A DNA stretch of 64,000 nt, taken from assembly GCF_000764305.2 (NCBI RefSeq), contig NW_025931873.1, forward strand, positions 34,054 to 98,053. The letters run 5' to 3'. A model generated the notes under the pieces. It was not told where the DNA came from and made no database searches. It worked only from the letters and a program-made list of their open reading frames with translations. Each line of letters starts with the position of its first letter. The stretch's first letter is position 1. Positions 1 through 11,816 of this stretch are shown here, one piece after another. The position numbers were made by a program, and so were the translations under genes. Source of the stretch: Hyalella azteca (taxonomy: Eukaryota; Arthropoda; Malacostraca; Amphipoda; Hyalellidae).

Positions 1-1597
1 ACTGTAATAGATAAAAATAAGCTGTAGCTTTAAACCTGTCCCTTTCAAACAACGCAAGCTGTATTTTTTCTACAATTATCACACCGAACAAATTAAGGGG
101 GCTGACATCTGTGTGATTGTCTAACTTGGTAGGTGATACAGACGCAACTTTTTCTTTGAAATTGAAACATTAGAAATAGAATTATCTCGCCTTCCGTCTC
201 CCACATTATTACTTGCCTATTTATTTTAATATGTCCATTAACATTCATCGCACTGGATAAATTCTGCAGCGTTTAACGATTGATGGAACAGATTCGCATC
301 AATGAATTTGTGTGTCTTCTACTTCATGCCAGTTATTCTTTTCTTATTTCAGTAAAGGTGTTAGTATGTAGGTAGATAGTGATTATGATTTGTGAGTAAT
401 GTTGTGGCTAAACAGTGCTCTGATCCTAAAGGCTAAGCAAATAGGCTCTGATGCCTGTGAATTAGCCAACTAATAACAATTTAAGAAATATTTTATATAT
501 CAATATTATTGTTATTATTACATTTTTGAATTAAAATGTTACACAGTAATTTTAATCGTTAAATAATAATTTTTATAAATCCCAACATAGAACGAAAAAT
601 TATACTCGTAGGGTCAAACTCGTTTGTAAAACGAAGGTAATCGACGGGGAAACATTATATCACCTAAAATTTAGAATATAATAGAAAGAGGAAAAATCGA
701 AAAGACTCCGCGTCGCACTAAATAAACGTCACGATGACCCACTTTAGTTAGTTGGTCAACAGTTTGTCCAAAAATAAAGGTATTTTTTGACCCATTTCGT
801 CTTTTTGCGGGTCATTCTGGCATAGCCGTGAAGAAATGACAATCATGGTGAGATGAGAGGAGGAGAGGAAAAACGTAATAAAATTTTTATCATGCTGATT
901 TTATTGAAGATTCTAAGCATCTCCACATTCAGCTTTTTTAGAGATCATTTAAAAGAGAAATTATTATTATATTGGTGTATAATGATTTAAAAATGAAACT
1001 CTTTTTTTTTTTCATTTATCAAAGACCAACCAACTCCAGAATCACTGGATTCAGGAAAAAGTAGCATTGAAAGCTACACAAATAGCCTAAAATGAGAAGA
1101 AAGCACAAACGCTGCATGCAGCCGATACAAAGGCACCCCTGCCGCGTATCACTGAAAGATCTCAGTATCTCCACGTATCTTCATCTCGATCAGGGATGAG
1201 AAACCGCCTGCTAAGGCCCGCTATTTCAGGCTGACAAGACTCCATATGGCGGGTGTAGCTACGACCAGGTGAACTCCCACGCTTCTCTGAGACGAAGGAA
1301 ACATGCGACCAAGTGGCGGGCAATAGGAATTAATACTAACAGTTTTTTTCCGACCAACATGACCAGCTGTCGCCAGCCGCTGTTGCTAATGGTGCACGCG
1401 CCAAAATTGATTATGGGATCTAAAGCTCGACTTAATTGCAGTGGCAAGACGTAGGTAATAGTGTGAGGAGTAATCACTATGATTGTAATTAAGTTCCAAA
1501 ATGTTATACTATAAAGTCCGAAGTTGGTGCTGGCGCAAATAGTATGCACCTAATTACTGAACTATAATTTAGAACAAAATTAGTCTTCTATCAGTTC
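1..1597. other. Spacer, no gene seen
   Basis: AT-rich. The only larger frame (1259-1549 minus, 96 codons) overlaps an antisense frame and has no recognisable domain. I see no RNA gene or transposon. Confidence 0.6.
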
Positions 1598-1820
1598 AGC
1601 TCAATTTCAAGTTTCAAATCGGGTTCGAAAAATGAGAGTCGAAATTATTATGAATTTATGTCCATATTTATTATAAATAAATAATGTATTCAAGAATTCG
1701 CAAGAATTGGAGCTCAATTTCTAATTTCACATCCGATCCGAATATATGAGAGTCGTATATATTGTGAATTTATGTCCAAATTAATTATAAATAAATAATG
1801 TATTCAAGAACTCGCAACCG
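1598..1820. repeat. 113-bp tandem duplication, 2 diverged copies
   Basis: Both copies begin with AGCTCAATTT (1598 and 1711) and share GAGAGTCG and AATAAATAATGTATTCAAGAA blocks. Divergence suggests an old duplication. Confidence 0.8.
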
Positions 1821-3378
1821 TTTTCATTTAGATATACTCTCAAAGACCATTAATCTATACATAATAAACAATCAATAAAAACATAATAAACAATCAATAA
1901 AAATCGCTTGAATTCGCTTGATTACAAGACACATTTGCATTTCGAAGTATAATTTTTAGACACACGCATATACTTCCTCGGCCGTCATCACCTGGAATAA
2001 TTTTCTCTTGAATTCGATGCGTGATGAATTAACACTCGTTCATCCAGGTGGCAGAGTTTTTCTACGTCTATTATTGTCTTGCATTATCGGATCATAAATT
2101 CTCACATCTGCGGTGGCATTTCGTGGGAACAAAGTAGCGCCTTATTAGCGCCATGTTCTGTTCTTATCTCTCCGCTGATGAACAATTGTTCCTCAGTTCT
2201 CTACAAAGCCTAACTGTAAAGCAATAATAAAGATACAAGGCGGCACTAAAGAGAACAATTGAATGGTGTGATGGCAGCCTTGCCAACACATTTGACACAT
2301 TTTATGTCATAAACTGCCGACACGTTTGATCTGTCATAAAAATTGGTCCCTAAGTACTAAATTTTTATGACCCGATGACCCGTAAAAAAGCATGAATATG
2401 TACAAATATACCAAACCCAATTTTTTCATGCTTATACCATTCGATTGCCAATGTTCTCATTAGTTGTGGAGCTACAATCAATTAGAAAAGGGTACATTAC
2501 CATTAATTAAAGTGGACATCTCATTACATATTTGAACCTTCAATTTGTCAAGTGATGCGACTAAGAACGCGAATTCGACGCCACCCTTAGAGATATTTGA
2601 GAAAACCTGTACAGAAATACCTGAACTCAAGTAATTGTAAGTGAAACTTTTATTGCTGTGTAAGTTGTTATTGTAAGTTATTGTTGTGTTGTGTAAGTAA
2701 TTGTAAGTGAAACCCTTCCGTTAATAAAAATTTATGTGGAGAAAAGTAAGACGCTTTCAAACCCACATTGCACATCAAAAACCCCACTCAATTCTCTTCT
2801 TACTATAAATTATAAATAAAACCATTCTAATATAAAAAATAAATTATAATTTTTGATCTATTGTTTACCTCTTAATTTTGAAATGATTTATTATATATTC
2901 TCTCAATAATAATAAAAGTTTTAAATCCCAGTAATATCCCAGGACGAAAATTATCGTGAATACGTGTCCAAAAGGAACCAATATGCCGACAAGCTTCAAA
3001 CAGACAAATTCAAAATTGCACAACAATACATGAAATTGACAATTGTTATTTGGATTCAATAAACATAACATTGACTTGAGTTACAAGGATAATTTAAAAT
3101 TATAGAGATGACCAAATAGCAAGGATTTGTATATAATATAGTTGTTCAATAAAAACATAGAAAATAGACAATTTGTTAAATACCAGGAATTTTAATCATA
3201 TATTATAGTGTTTTATTGTTTCTGTAGGCGAATGGTAGCCAGACAAAGCATATTGTTCCAAATTATAAAGCTTAAATATCAAAAAAGTTAATAATTATGG
3301 GAGCATTTTTTTAGAAATGCATACGCAAACAAATTTTTTCACTTCAGTTCCGGAAAAAACTTTGTCTGTTAACATTAC
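1821..3378. other. Spacer with one isolated Su(H) site
   Basis: AT-rich. A GTAAGTTATTGT/GTAAGTGAAAC micro-repeat lies near 2637-2712. Contains the Su(H) match at 2122. No gene seen. Confidence 0.6.
2122..2130 (+). promoter_or_regulatory. Isolated Su(H) consensus site CGTGGGAAC
   Basis: A perfect YGTGRGAAM match. A second site, TTCTCACA (2099-2106), lies 15 bp upstream, but the pair is tail-to-tail, opposite to an SPS. CAGGTG at 2045-2050 and CATCTG at 2105-2110 are nearby E-boxes. Could be a small enhancer or chance. Confidence 0.25.
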
Positions 3379-3607
3379 GTCAATTAAGTAATAAGAGACG
3401 GTGACAAGAAGAGTGACGAGACAATTGGCATTCATAAGAAAGTGGCCATGTTATAATTAAGTCAATTAAGTAAAAGAGCCGATGACAAGAAGAGCGAGGA
3501 GACAATTGGCATTCATAAGAAAATGGCCATTTTATAATTAAGTCAATTAAGCAAAAGAGCCGGTGACAAGAAAAGCGAGGAGACAATTGGCATTCATAAG
3601 AAAGTGT
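3379..3607. repeat. 81-bp tandem repeat, about 2.8 copies
   Basis: ACAATTGGCATTCATAAG recurs at 3421, 3502 and 3583. Because 81 is divisible by three, the minus strand stays open through the array, giving a spurious 27-residue periodic peptide. Confidence 0.85.
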
Positions 3608-3643
3608 CCACGTGTGGCGGCGACTGCCGTGAAGTGGCATCCT

Positions 3644-3780
3644 CAAGTGTGGCGTGAACAAAGCTGCAGGCGCCGCACGTATTCCCGACAGCCAGGAATG
3701 TGCGCGGGGCCTGGGAACGCACCTGCGCGCGTGTACTGGGCCGGAGGAGAGCAGGGTGCGGCCCAGGAGATAACAGCTCT
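3644..3780. other. GC-rich island with no recognisable gene
   Basis: About 135 bp of GC- and CpG-rich DNA between an 81-bp tandem repeat and AT-rich spacer. It carries the composite motif at 3712. The overlapping frames encode no recognisable domain. Confidence 0.5.
3712..3726 (+). promoter_or_regulatory. Composite CSL-core plus E-box motif, copy 1
   Basis: TGGGAACGCACCTGC: a CSL core (TGGGAA) followed at fixed spacing by CACCTGC, which is the proneural-type E-box GCAGGTG on the other strand. It sits in a GC-rich island (3644-3780). The same arrangement recurs at 6362 and 14494. The base before the core is C, so by strict YRTGRGAA this Su(H) site is sub-consensus. Confidence 0.35.
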
Positions 3781-3872
3781 GAAAATAATTATATATATAT
3801 TATTATTAATTGATATCAGTGCCCATATTATATGGGGCACTAATATTAATAGTGGGTATGGGAACGGGGAAG

Positions 3873-4115
3873 CGTTTGGTAAATGATGAGTGAATAGTTC
3901 GTTGTTAGTGAGAAAGTGTGTGATGAGAAAGAGGTGGGTAAATAGTGAGTGAGCAGTTTGTAGTTAGTGCAAAAGTGTGTGGTACGTAAGAGGTGGATAA
4001 ATAATGAGTGAATAGTTTGATGTTAGTGAGAAAAAGTGTGATGAATAAGAGGTGGGTAAATGATGAGTGTTTAGTTCGTTGTTAGTAAGGAAGTGTGTGA
4101 TAAGTAAAATTTATT
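3873..4115. repeat. About 59-bp tandem repeat, 4 copies
   Basis: Copies starting near 3879, 3938, 3996 and 4055 share GTAAATGATGAGTGAATAG, TTAGTGAGAAAGTGTG and AAGAGGTGG blocks with scattered substitutions. Confidence 0.8.
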
Positions 4116-5734
4116 GAAAAATATGAAGTAAGTGACTGGTTTGGTTTGAAGTAAGTGTTGAAATGAACGGGGTAAACAGCAAGGTCTAGAAGAGCCAGGA
4201 AAATATTTTTTGTGTAGTTTTTGAGCGTTTGCGGATATATGAGGAATTAAATGAATCCTTGGAAAGCTAGGGGTATAACAAAATGAAGTGAAACAGCTTA
4301 TTTGAAGTGCCTGAAGAGACAGTCAATTTATTTATAACTAGATGAATAGTAAAGGTGCATAAATTTTTTAGCCAAGAAAATTAATCACAAAATTATACTC
4401 TAACAACTTGAGAAGGAGAAACAAAACTCACGTAAAAAATATTCAGTGGATCTTTCCAATTCTTGAAGTGTATCGAAATTTTATGAAGAGACTGTAATGC
4501 AAGTATTATCGCATAATTACATACAATTGATATAATTGATTACATATTGTAATTTAAATGTAATGTTTATTGCTCGTTAAGATGACACACACAGCAAAAT
4601 AAAAATAAAATAGATCATTTGGAAAGAGGCTTTGAATGCACAAAAGGGTTAAAATAAACCTCAATGCGGGGTGATTGGAGCCATGCTGTGTGATTGGAAC
4701 CCTTTCTGGTGATTGGACCTCGATCTTTTCAGAGACGTACGATCTTCACAAAAGATCGGGATTGAGGTCAGCCTCCTGTCACCAATTGATGAATGGTGCG
4801 CCTTAACCCCTTGAATTATTGTCACAAACCTTGAATAAAAGCGGTTTCTTATTTCTGTTTATAAATTCCTTGTTCTCGGATAATAACACGAATTTTGTAA
4901 TGATAAGATACATTTGCTTTGGACATCGAAATTTTATACATTCGTGGATCATAAGATGAGCTACACTTAAACTTTTAATTTCGTCTACAAATATGAACTC
5001 TTGCCAATTCATGAAATAATTAATTTTTACACGTCATATATGTTATAGCACAAAATTGAAACTCTCGATTAAATTGAATGTCGGCATAAGAAATTAAAAA
5101 TTTGAATCTTTTCCCTCTCACTTATTGTAATGGCTTATGTCAGAGATGTCCTCAATATTTTGTTTCTGTTTGGATTTTTTTCATTGTAGTTTATTAAATA
5201 ATAAATCACATTTAAAATCAATTGAGAATAATCGGTTACTTTTATCATCCCAACATGATCGAAATGATTTTTGACAATTTCCGGTTCAAATCGCGCAATA
5301 TCTGTCCACATTGTCAGTCGAAAAATTCCAATTATGTATTCGTGCTTGTCAGCAACAACCGTAAAATTAATGATTACTAAATTCTAATTATTATGAACCA
5401 GATTATATGGCCAACAATCATAACCAACGAGTTCAAAGTCCACCGTCGCCGGAAATGACCTGAAAATTACCAGCTCCGACATAGTCATTCATGATCTCCA
5501 TAAATTTGAATGAAAAAACTGCGTGAGTAGATTTAACCAGCGTTTCGATGACACTCCGTTTCCCGGATGATTTTTACATGTGCTTATTTTCTGTGGTTGC
5601 TCGCATGTCAAACAAAAGAGTATTGGAATTTCACTGTTTTTTTTTAAATGGGATGTGTAATCGCCATTATCTCAAGTCTTGCTTAGCATTACATAAAATT
5701 CGCTTGCTTTCATACAAGAATTAAGGCCGCATTT
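4116..5734. other. Spacer, no gene seen
   Basis: AT-rich. A short repeat around GTGATTGGA (4670-4712) and an inverted CGATCTTTTC / AAAAGATCG pair near 4712-4759. A tRNA B-box-like GGTTCAAATC at 5283 has no tRNA fold around it. Confidence 0.6.
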
Positions 5735-6320
5735 ACATCGATTGCACCCATTCTCATCTTGCGTAAAGTCAACCACATGACTGACGTGTACGAAATGCTT
5801 CAACGATGTTAGACTTCAATGATATCAACATTTTCTTGTCCCTCACATCATATTACATGAAGTTCGTTTACATCGATAAAATAAAGTAATGCTGCCCGAA
5901 CATGATATTCAATTATTCCTATGTTGCGTAATGTCAACCCCATGACGTGTACGTAATCAGACCAGAGCTGATTGTTAGGCTTCAACGATATCAACATCTT
6001 CTTTTCCTTCAAATCATATTACATGAAATTCGTTTACTTCGATAAAACAAAGTAACCAGGAATTTAAGAGCAAAGACAATACCACAAAAAGTCCCCATAT
6101 CTTTATAAGAGAAAACGTTTCGGAGTCCGAAACGTTTTCTCTTATAAAGATATCGTGAATTTTTGTTTTATTTTCTTTGCTTTTAAATTCCTGGTTAACC
6201 TGCGATTCAAGCAAACAAGTGATTTTAATAATTAAAACAGTGTAATGCTGCGTAAGCATCATATTCGCTCATTCCTGTCTTGCGTAAAGTCAACCCCATG
6301 ACGTGTACGTAATCAGCCCA
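5735..6320. repeat. About 171-175-bp tandem repeat, 3 copies, the junction of copies 2 and 3 interrupted by an insertion
   Basis: GCGTAA(A/T)GTCAACC occurs at 5761, 5936 and 6282, followed by ATGACGTGTACG. Copies 1 and 2 also share TCATATTACATGAA and TCGATAAAA. The third copy is displaced by the element at 6056-6241. Confidence 0.75.
6056..6241. mobile_element. Foldback/MITE-like insertion with a near-perfect long hairpin and GTAA target duplication
   Basis: Inserted into the ~171-bp repeat: copy 1 reads AAAGTAATGCTG without interruption, while here GTAA (6052-6055) and GTAA (6242-6245) flank 186 bp. Its core is a perfect 28-bp inverted repeat (6097-6124 / 6126-6153) with a one-base loop. 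Imperfect arms extend to CCAGGAATTTAA (6056) and TTAAATTCCTGG (ending 6194). A 47-bp unpaired tail follows. There is no coding capacity, so it is a non-autonomous element. Confidence 0.65.
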
Positions 6321-6480
6321 GAGCGCGCCGCGCCAAATCAGTTTGCGGCAGCAGCAGCGCGTGGGAACTCAGCTGCCGTGCGTGGCAGCGGATGTGGCGG
6401 CCGACGCTCCACGAGCGAGCCGCCTCAGGGCCGGACGTGGTCACTGCCGTCCTACGAGCTGCTGCTCATCAATGCCGAAA
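6300..6480. other. GC-rich island directly after a hairpin-interrupted repeat
   Basis: A sharp composition change just after the third copy of the ~171-bp repeat. CAG/GCG-rich, with the Su(H)/E-box composite at 6360. Two overlapping plus frames (starting 6303 and 6392) both read through the island and neither resembles a known protein. Confidence 0.45.
6360..6376 (+). promoter_or_regulatory. Perfect Su(H) site fused to a proneural E-box (composite motif, copy 2)
   Basis: CGTGGGAAC (6360-6368) is a perfect Su(H) consensus. One base later CAGCTGC (6370-6376) is GCAGCTG on the minus strand, a proneural E-box. The spacing is identical to the sites at 3712 and 14494. It lies in a GC-rich island (about 6300-6480) within AT-rich DNA, about 19 kb beyond the 3' end of the Bearded gene. 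Confidence 0.45.
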
Positions 6481-6930
6481 AAACAATATACGGCGAAGAA
6501 ATAAACAAATTAGAGGAATAATGGTTCTTTTTCTAGTTAGGTTGCATACTTTCATGATTTTTGTTAGCGTTTATCATAGGGGCTCTTTTATAATGCTGGC
6601 TGCATTAATCAACCATGAACAGTTATAATTTTTCCATGCAAGAAGGCTTTGCTCCCGGACTGCGAGTTCTTTATTAGTTATGTTTCTTGTTTTAGGTAAA
6701 GTAAATATTTGTCGCATTAATTTTCAAACTTTACTGCCCATCCAATCGCACCAGTATTAATTTGTTCTAAATCTGAAAAATTTAATTCACCATCAATCAA
6801 TTAAGAATAATTCCCTTGTACTTTTTGCAACTTTGTGTCGAAAATTTACTTTATTTTACTTAAACAACAAAGAAACTACGTATTGTAATCTTCGCCTTCT
6901 CTTCTTGTCACGCAGAATCCCCGCAATTAT

Positions 6931-7170
6931 TCGTCCCATCACAGCAGTACAGCCTTTCCCCTTATCGCCGACGCGCACCCTATACGCGCAACGCGTCCGG
7001 CGTCTCTCGTTGACCGCGTTGACCTCCCAACGCGTGGCGGGAGACCGGCAGCCACGCGCGTCGAGCACGTCGTCGAAGGCCACGCGCGATGCACGCGTCG
7101 GCCGCTCCACTCAACTAAATACATCGACAAAAACTGGCGTCCGGAAAACCCGGACGAAAAGGAGTTCGCT
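6931..7170. other. CpG-rich island
   Basis: Dense CpG (ACGCGT, CGCGCG, GCGTCG repeatedly) over about 240 bp in AT-rich DNA. Three overlapping frames on both strands are open, as expected when stop codons are rare in GC-rich DNA, and no known protein is recognisable. A CpG-rich promoter, enhancer or non-coding exon are possible. Confidence 0.45.
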
Positions 7171-7636
7171 ACAATAGTTTGCCTTCCACTGCTTACGGGG
7201 CATTTCAGAGACTCGCATGATGAGAATACACAAGAAATAATTTATTTATTTCATTTCCATGTGGTCATAGGCAAGTAGGCAGGGAAGAACTCTTTTTTTA
7301 TTTGATTGTGAGTTAATTTTCGGCGATTATAGATTTAGAATAATTAGTATGGTTCAATATTACCGCAACGATTTGTATCATGGTGAGCAATTCCATTAAT
7401 CGACCATGATAATCTATGAGTAAGTCGAAACCCACAAATGGCTAAGTCAAGTTTAATTATTTCGTAAAAATGATAATGAAGTTCGCTTGTGATTTGACCC
7501 AGTATGTACTTGCAAATAAATTAGCTTGCTCTTTCCAGGACGTAAAAGGTCTTTAACACAGAGTAATTCGCAGACTATTCAAATATTCAACACCACTTTC
7601 ATACGTTAGTCCCGGAGGCTCATTCATGATGTTGAC

Positions 7637-9412
7637 GTTCACTCTACCTTCACTTGAATGTGTGAATGAGAAGGTCAGAGCGATGAGTGTGAATGAGAAG
7701 GTCAGAGCGATGAGTGTCAATGAGAAGAATGAGCTGAAATATTTAATGGAAACGTGCCCGGTGATGCGACTCACCTCTAACTCTTTTTCAAACATCGATC
7801 GCACGCCATATAAGGTTTTGACCATCAAGCGAGAAAATGTCAACGTGGGCATAGGTTTCTGTGAAATAAATTGCTTCTTTTACTTCAACCTAGTATCAAA
7901 AATCGCTGTAAAAGGAGTTTAGCCTGATATAAGTTTTTCATAATAAGCTTCATGTTGAATTGCACTTTTGAAAAAATCAGGAAGTATTTTGCAATTTCAA
8001 AGGATTTGGCTCGTGTTTTGGTACATGTGCTCGTGTTGCACAAACGAAAGTTTGTCATTTTAAAAGCCCGTACAATGCGCGGCCTTTTTTTGTTTACTTT
8101 ATATCATTGCTTGATGGTGAATTTTGACTGATTCTGAAGATACAATGAAAAATGTGCTACAAAAATTCCCTCTTTGATCAACAAGGACGAAATAAGCGTG
8201 AGTTACTCGCTAAAAATTACGTATGATTGTTACTGCTTCAAAATATTAAGGAAATTTTATTTAATGAAACATCTTAGATGTACAGAGACTAATTTCAATC
8301 AATTATTTCAATATTTTATGGTATATTTTGTATGCGTCGATTTTTATACGAGGTATTTAAAAATTCAAAAACTCGTCATTCATTATCTTCCAGTCACCGA
8401 AAAAAATACCATTATAAAGCTACACATTCAGCGCGAGAACCTAGCTGAGGTTTAAACTTCTTCCCACTTAAAATTTTGAGCCGAGACCGGCGCCGGGTTT
8501 AGCCGGGCTGGTCGCGCTTTAGCAGGATGGAGCCGTGAAACTATAAGTTCACTCTACCTTCACTTGAATGTGTGAATGAGAAGGTCATAGCGATGAGTGT
8601 GAATGAGAAGGTCAGAGCGATGAGTGTCAATGAGAAGAATGAGCTGAAATATTTAATGGAAACGTTTCCGGCGATGCGACGCGGCTTTCACTCTTCTTCA
8701 AACGTCGATCTCATGCCACATAAGGTTTCGAGTATCGACCAGCAAGCGAGAAAATGTCAACGTGGACACCGGATTCTGTGAACTGATAATTGTTTTTTTT
8801 TTCACTTGAACCTATTTTCATAAATCACTAAAAAAAGAATTGAGCCTGATATCAGTTTTTCAGAATAAGCTTGATGCTGAATTGTACTTTTGAGGAAATT
8901 CAGGAAATGATTTTGTAATTTCAAATGATTTGGCTCGTGTTCTGTTACATGTGCTTGCGTTGCACGAACGAAATTTCGTCATTTAAAAGCACGTACAAAA
9001 CGAGGCCACACACGTGTACCTAAATCATGGCTTCATGTTCGATTTCAATTCTAAAGATGAAATAAAAAATGTGCTACAAAAATTTCTTAATAGAAAACAA
9101 GGACTAAATAAACGTGATTTACTCAATAAAAAAGATTGGGCATGAATGTTGCAGCTTCAAAAATTTTTATTTTATTTCATAAATTTTATGAAATTTATTT
9201 TATTTCATAATTTGATTTCATTAAAAATACATTTTAGATGTACAGAGACTAATTTAAATCAACTATTTCACTCGTGTATTTCGTGTGTCGATTTTTATAC
9301 GAAGTGTTAGAAAATTTAAAAACTAGTCATTTATTAGCTTCCAATCACCGAAAAAATTACCATTAAAATACTGAAAATTCGGGGCAAGAACCTGCATGAG
9401 GTTTAAACTTCC
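7637..9412. repeat. Diverged ~0.87-kb direct duplication
   Basis: The segment 7637-8460 recurs at 8547-9412 (offset 910). Both copies begin GTTCACTCTACCTTCACTTG and end GAGGTTTAAACTTC. Near the start each carries an internal 24-27-bp repeat (GTGAATGAGAAGGTCAGAGC). Short plus frames (7626-7922, 8572-8781) share their first ~40 residues, then separate by a 7-base length difference, so conserved coding is not supported. Confidence 0.8.
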
Positions 9413-9801
9413 AGCGATTTGCATGTTAACATATAATAATTACATGTTCTTCATATTGTTATTTCGTGGAGCAAAATTCAGATACTACTGTATACTTTAA
9501 TTGTAGTTAATTGTTCGACGTAACTTGGAGCACAAACATGATTTCAACTTACAGTTGATATGAAGCTTAATCTGTAATTCCATGCTAGCCATGCAAAATT
9601 ACCGATTAATTTGGACTTTAGCTAACAAGCTAGCATTCACTCTGTATCTAAATCATTCAATTGCATTGTTTTAAGAAACAATGACACTCATGAGAGAAAC
9701 AAAAGCGTAAAGGTAACAGTCCGAGCCCAATATAAATTATACGTGTCATTTTAGACTTATTCTCTAACGCGGCTCCCGAGCGCCTCTCCGCGCAGTCACA
9801 G

Positions 9802-9808
9802 GCAGGTG
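9802..9808 (+). promoter_or_regulatory. Proneural-type E-box GCAGGTG in a small GC-rich island
   Basis: GCAGGTG within the island at about 9770-9870. About 5 bp later, minus-strand CGTGGGAG is one base off the Su(H) consensus. Noted because E-box plus Su(H)-like pairs recur in the GC islands of this window. Confidence 0.2.
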
Positions 9809-11201
9809 CGCTCCCACGGTCTCCTGTGGTCCGTATCTATGATACCGCAGCCGAACACAAAAGTGCCTATCGTAAAGATGCGATAACGGTACAGTGGGCG
9901 AAAATATTTTGGTAAATATTTAGCGTTTTTTGGTAATTTTGTTTGTATAATTTTGGAAAATTTTTACGGCTTTCAGGTTAATGACATTGAAGGCTCCTGG
10001 AAATGGGTAAACTGCGTCAACAGTTCACGAGAGACTGCCTGATGTACTCATGATGCTACAGATATGATTTTTTTTTTGTTCGTGGTAATCTATGAATTGT
10101 CTGAACAACTAGTAAGAAAGATATATTTTCTGATATAATAATAAAATGTATTATGATGCGTAATACAGAAATGACTGATAATATTTTTGATAATGTGTTT
10201 TAGTATGACATTAATTATCTAAAAAAATTCAAAACTACTCAGAGGCAACGATTGCAAGTAAAAATCAAAAGCAATTCCAATGATAATAGTATTTTTGCAT
10301 TATCGAATCATTTGATGAGGTTCCGCAAAATATAGCTTAATTTCTGTCAGAAATGTCTTCCATTAAGTCACTCATATTTATATTTTAGCGCTTTTGCTTT
10401 ATGAGGTAAATCTTTAGAAAATATCCCAGTCATAAAATAAGACAATATATCAGCTGTCTAAAACAAATTTAATTTTATCTGATTACAGATTTTTTTAAAC
10501 TTCTAACGTTTAATTTTTATTTCTCTATTTCGCTTGAATAATGACTCCTGAATTTCAAGTCATTAAATACTGAATCTAATATAGGAGCCGGGTCAATGGA
10601 CACACCGTAAATGCATTTTTGAGAACAGCTGAGTTAGGCGGAAAGAATTTCCTGACATCCAACGAATGCTCAAACTGAAAAACAATGTGCAATTTAAAAA
10701 GTTCTGTTAACTCCACAAACAATTAATTTAAAAATGTCGCAAAAGGAACTTAATCATCAGAATTTTTTTCAGCAAATCTCCCTCATTTCATTGAGTGATC
10801 CCGAATTGTTCAGTCATCCCTGACATGACATTCACGGTTTTTACGTTTTTATAAACCCAGCGCCGAGCTTCCCACTAATAAATAAGTGCGAGATCACCAA
10901 GCACTAATCAAATAATTAGCGACGGGATATCAACCTTGATTCAACCATGATTTTCATGAGGGTTTAGAGACTAGATAGTACAGAGTGTCATTCATACTGC
11001 AATATGTCAAGCTTTGTACGTTGGGGAGCGTCACAGATATGATCATCGAGGTCATCTCCGCTTCGTTGCGTTAGAGGGTGTGAGAAAAAAGTGTATTTCC
11101 TGCACAGGCTTGTGCCGTTCATGTGGATTATCATTGCCAGCACCTGGTGAATGATGCACGCAGCCATGAATGAAGGAAGATATTTGGTGCGTGATGTTTT
11201 A

Positions 11202-11209
11202 TTCCCACA
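11202..11209 (-). promoter_or_regulatory. Su(H) consensus site TGTGGGAA
   Basis: TTCCCACA on the plus strand, followed directly by an E-box CAGTTG. It lies in moderately AT-rich spacer. A single site, so weak evidence alone. Confidence 0.2.
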
Positions 11210-11780
11210 GTTGTACACTTTTTTTCTATTAAACTACGCACGATGTGAATGGAGAGGAGGGGGTGGTATGTACAATTATGAATCAATGAGCTTGTTGGAA
11301 TTGAGGCGTATTGTTGTCTATTGCGCAGTTGTGAAAGAAGCATATGCAAACAACGGGGCATATAGGCTGCTCTGAGCTCTGATAGAATAGTAAATACTTT
11401 ACAAAATGGACGAATCTTACAAAAAAGGGGAAATTTCAAATGGCATGATATGATCATGAGCGGTTTGCCCTAAACCCTGTTAATTTATATCTCTAAGTAT
11501 GCGTGAGTTCCTGAATTGTTGATCTTCCTTGCAGTGGGTGATTGGGAGAATATGTTACCGCTTAACCAAGTTATTTAAATCTCCTTCTTCATAAAACTAT
11601 AATAAGGACATCAAGTTACGTGACAGAATTGATAGTTATGAATGAGTAAGTTGTTTTTTTAACAATCTTTACAGTGATGTATGCGGAAGCAATTAAAGTG
11701 AACCTTTTCATGTTATACTTCATCGTTAGAGTATATTGTGACTAAGATTTGTGTCACAAGTATAGTTTGTGACTAAGAAG

Positions 11781-11816
11781 TGGAGCTAAATATTAAAAAA
11801 AAAATATTTAGCTCCA
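11781..11816. repeat. Perfect 14-bp hairpin with an A-rich loop
   Basis: TGGAGCTAAATATT (11781-11794) pairs with AATATTTAGCTCCA (11803-11816), loop of eight A. Could be a small foldback or a transcribed hairpin. Confidence 0.6.

Larger units (their letters stand above)
9413..11780. other. Spacer with a small GC-rich island at about 9770-9870
   Basis: Apart from the island with its E-box (9802) and the Su(H) match at 11202, I see only AT-rich sequence and overlapping chance frames at 10988-11457. Confidence 0.55.

Noticed and set aside
2099..2130. Two Su(H) sites 15 bp apart as a possible paired site
   Set aside because: The orientation is tail-to-tail (TTCTCAC then GTGGGAA), opposite to a functional SPS.
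3380..3661. Minus-strand frame with 27-residue SYECQLSP-type repeats
   Set aside because: Produced by the 81-bp tandem repeat being a multiple of three; no signal of selection or a start context.
5270..5310. GGTTCAAATC as a tRNA B-box
   Set aside because: No T-stem, acceptor or A-box in the expected positions; no cloverleaf can be drawn.
6303..6628. Overlapping frames of 72 and 78 codons in the GC-rich island
   Set aside because: Two frames are open together because stops are rare in GC-rich DNA; low-complexity Ala/Arg/Ser peptides without domains.
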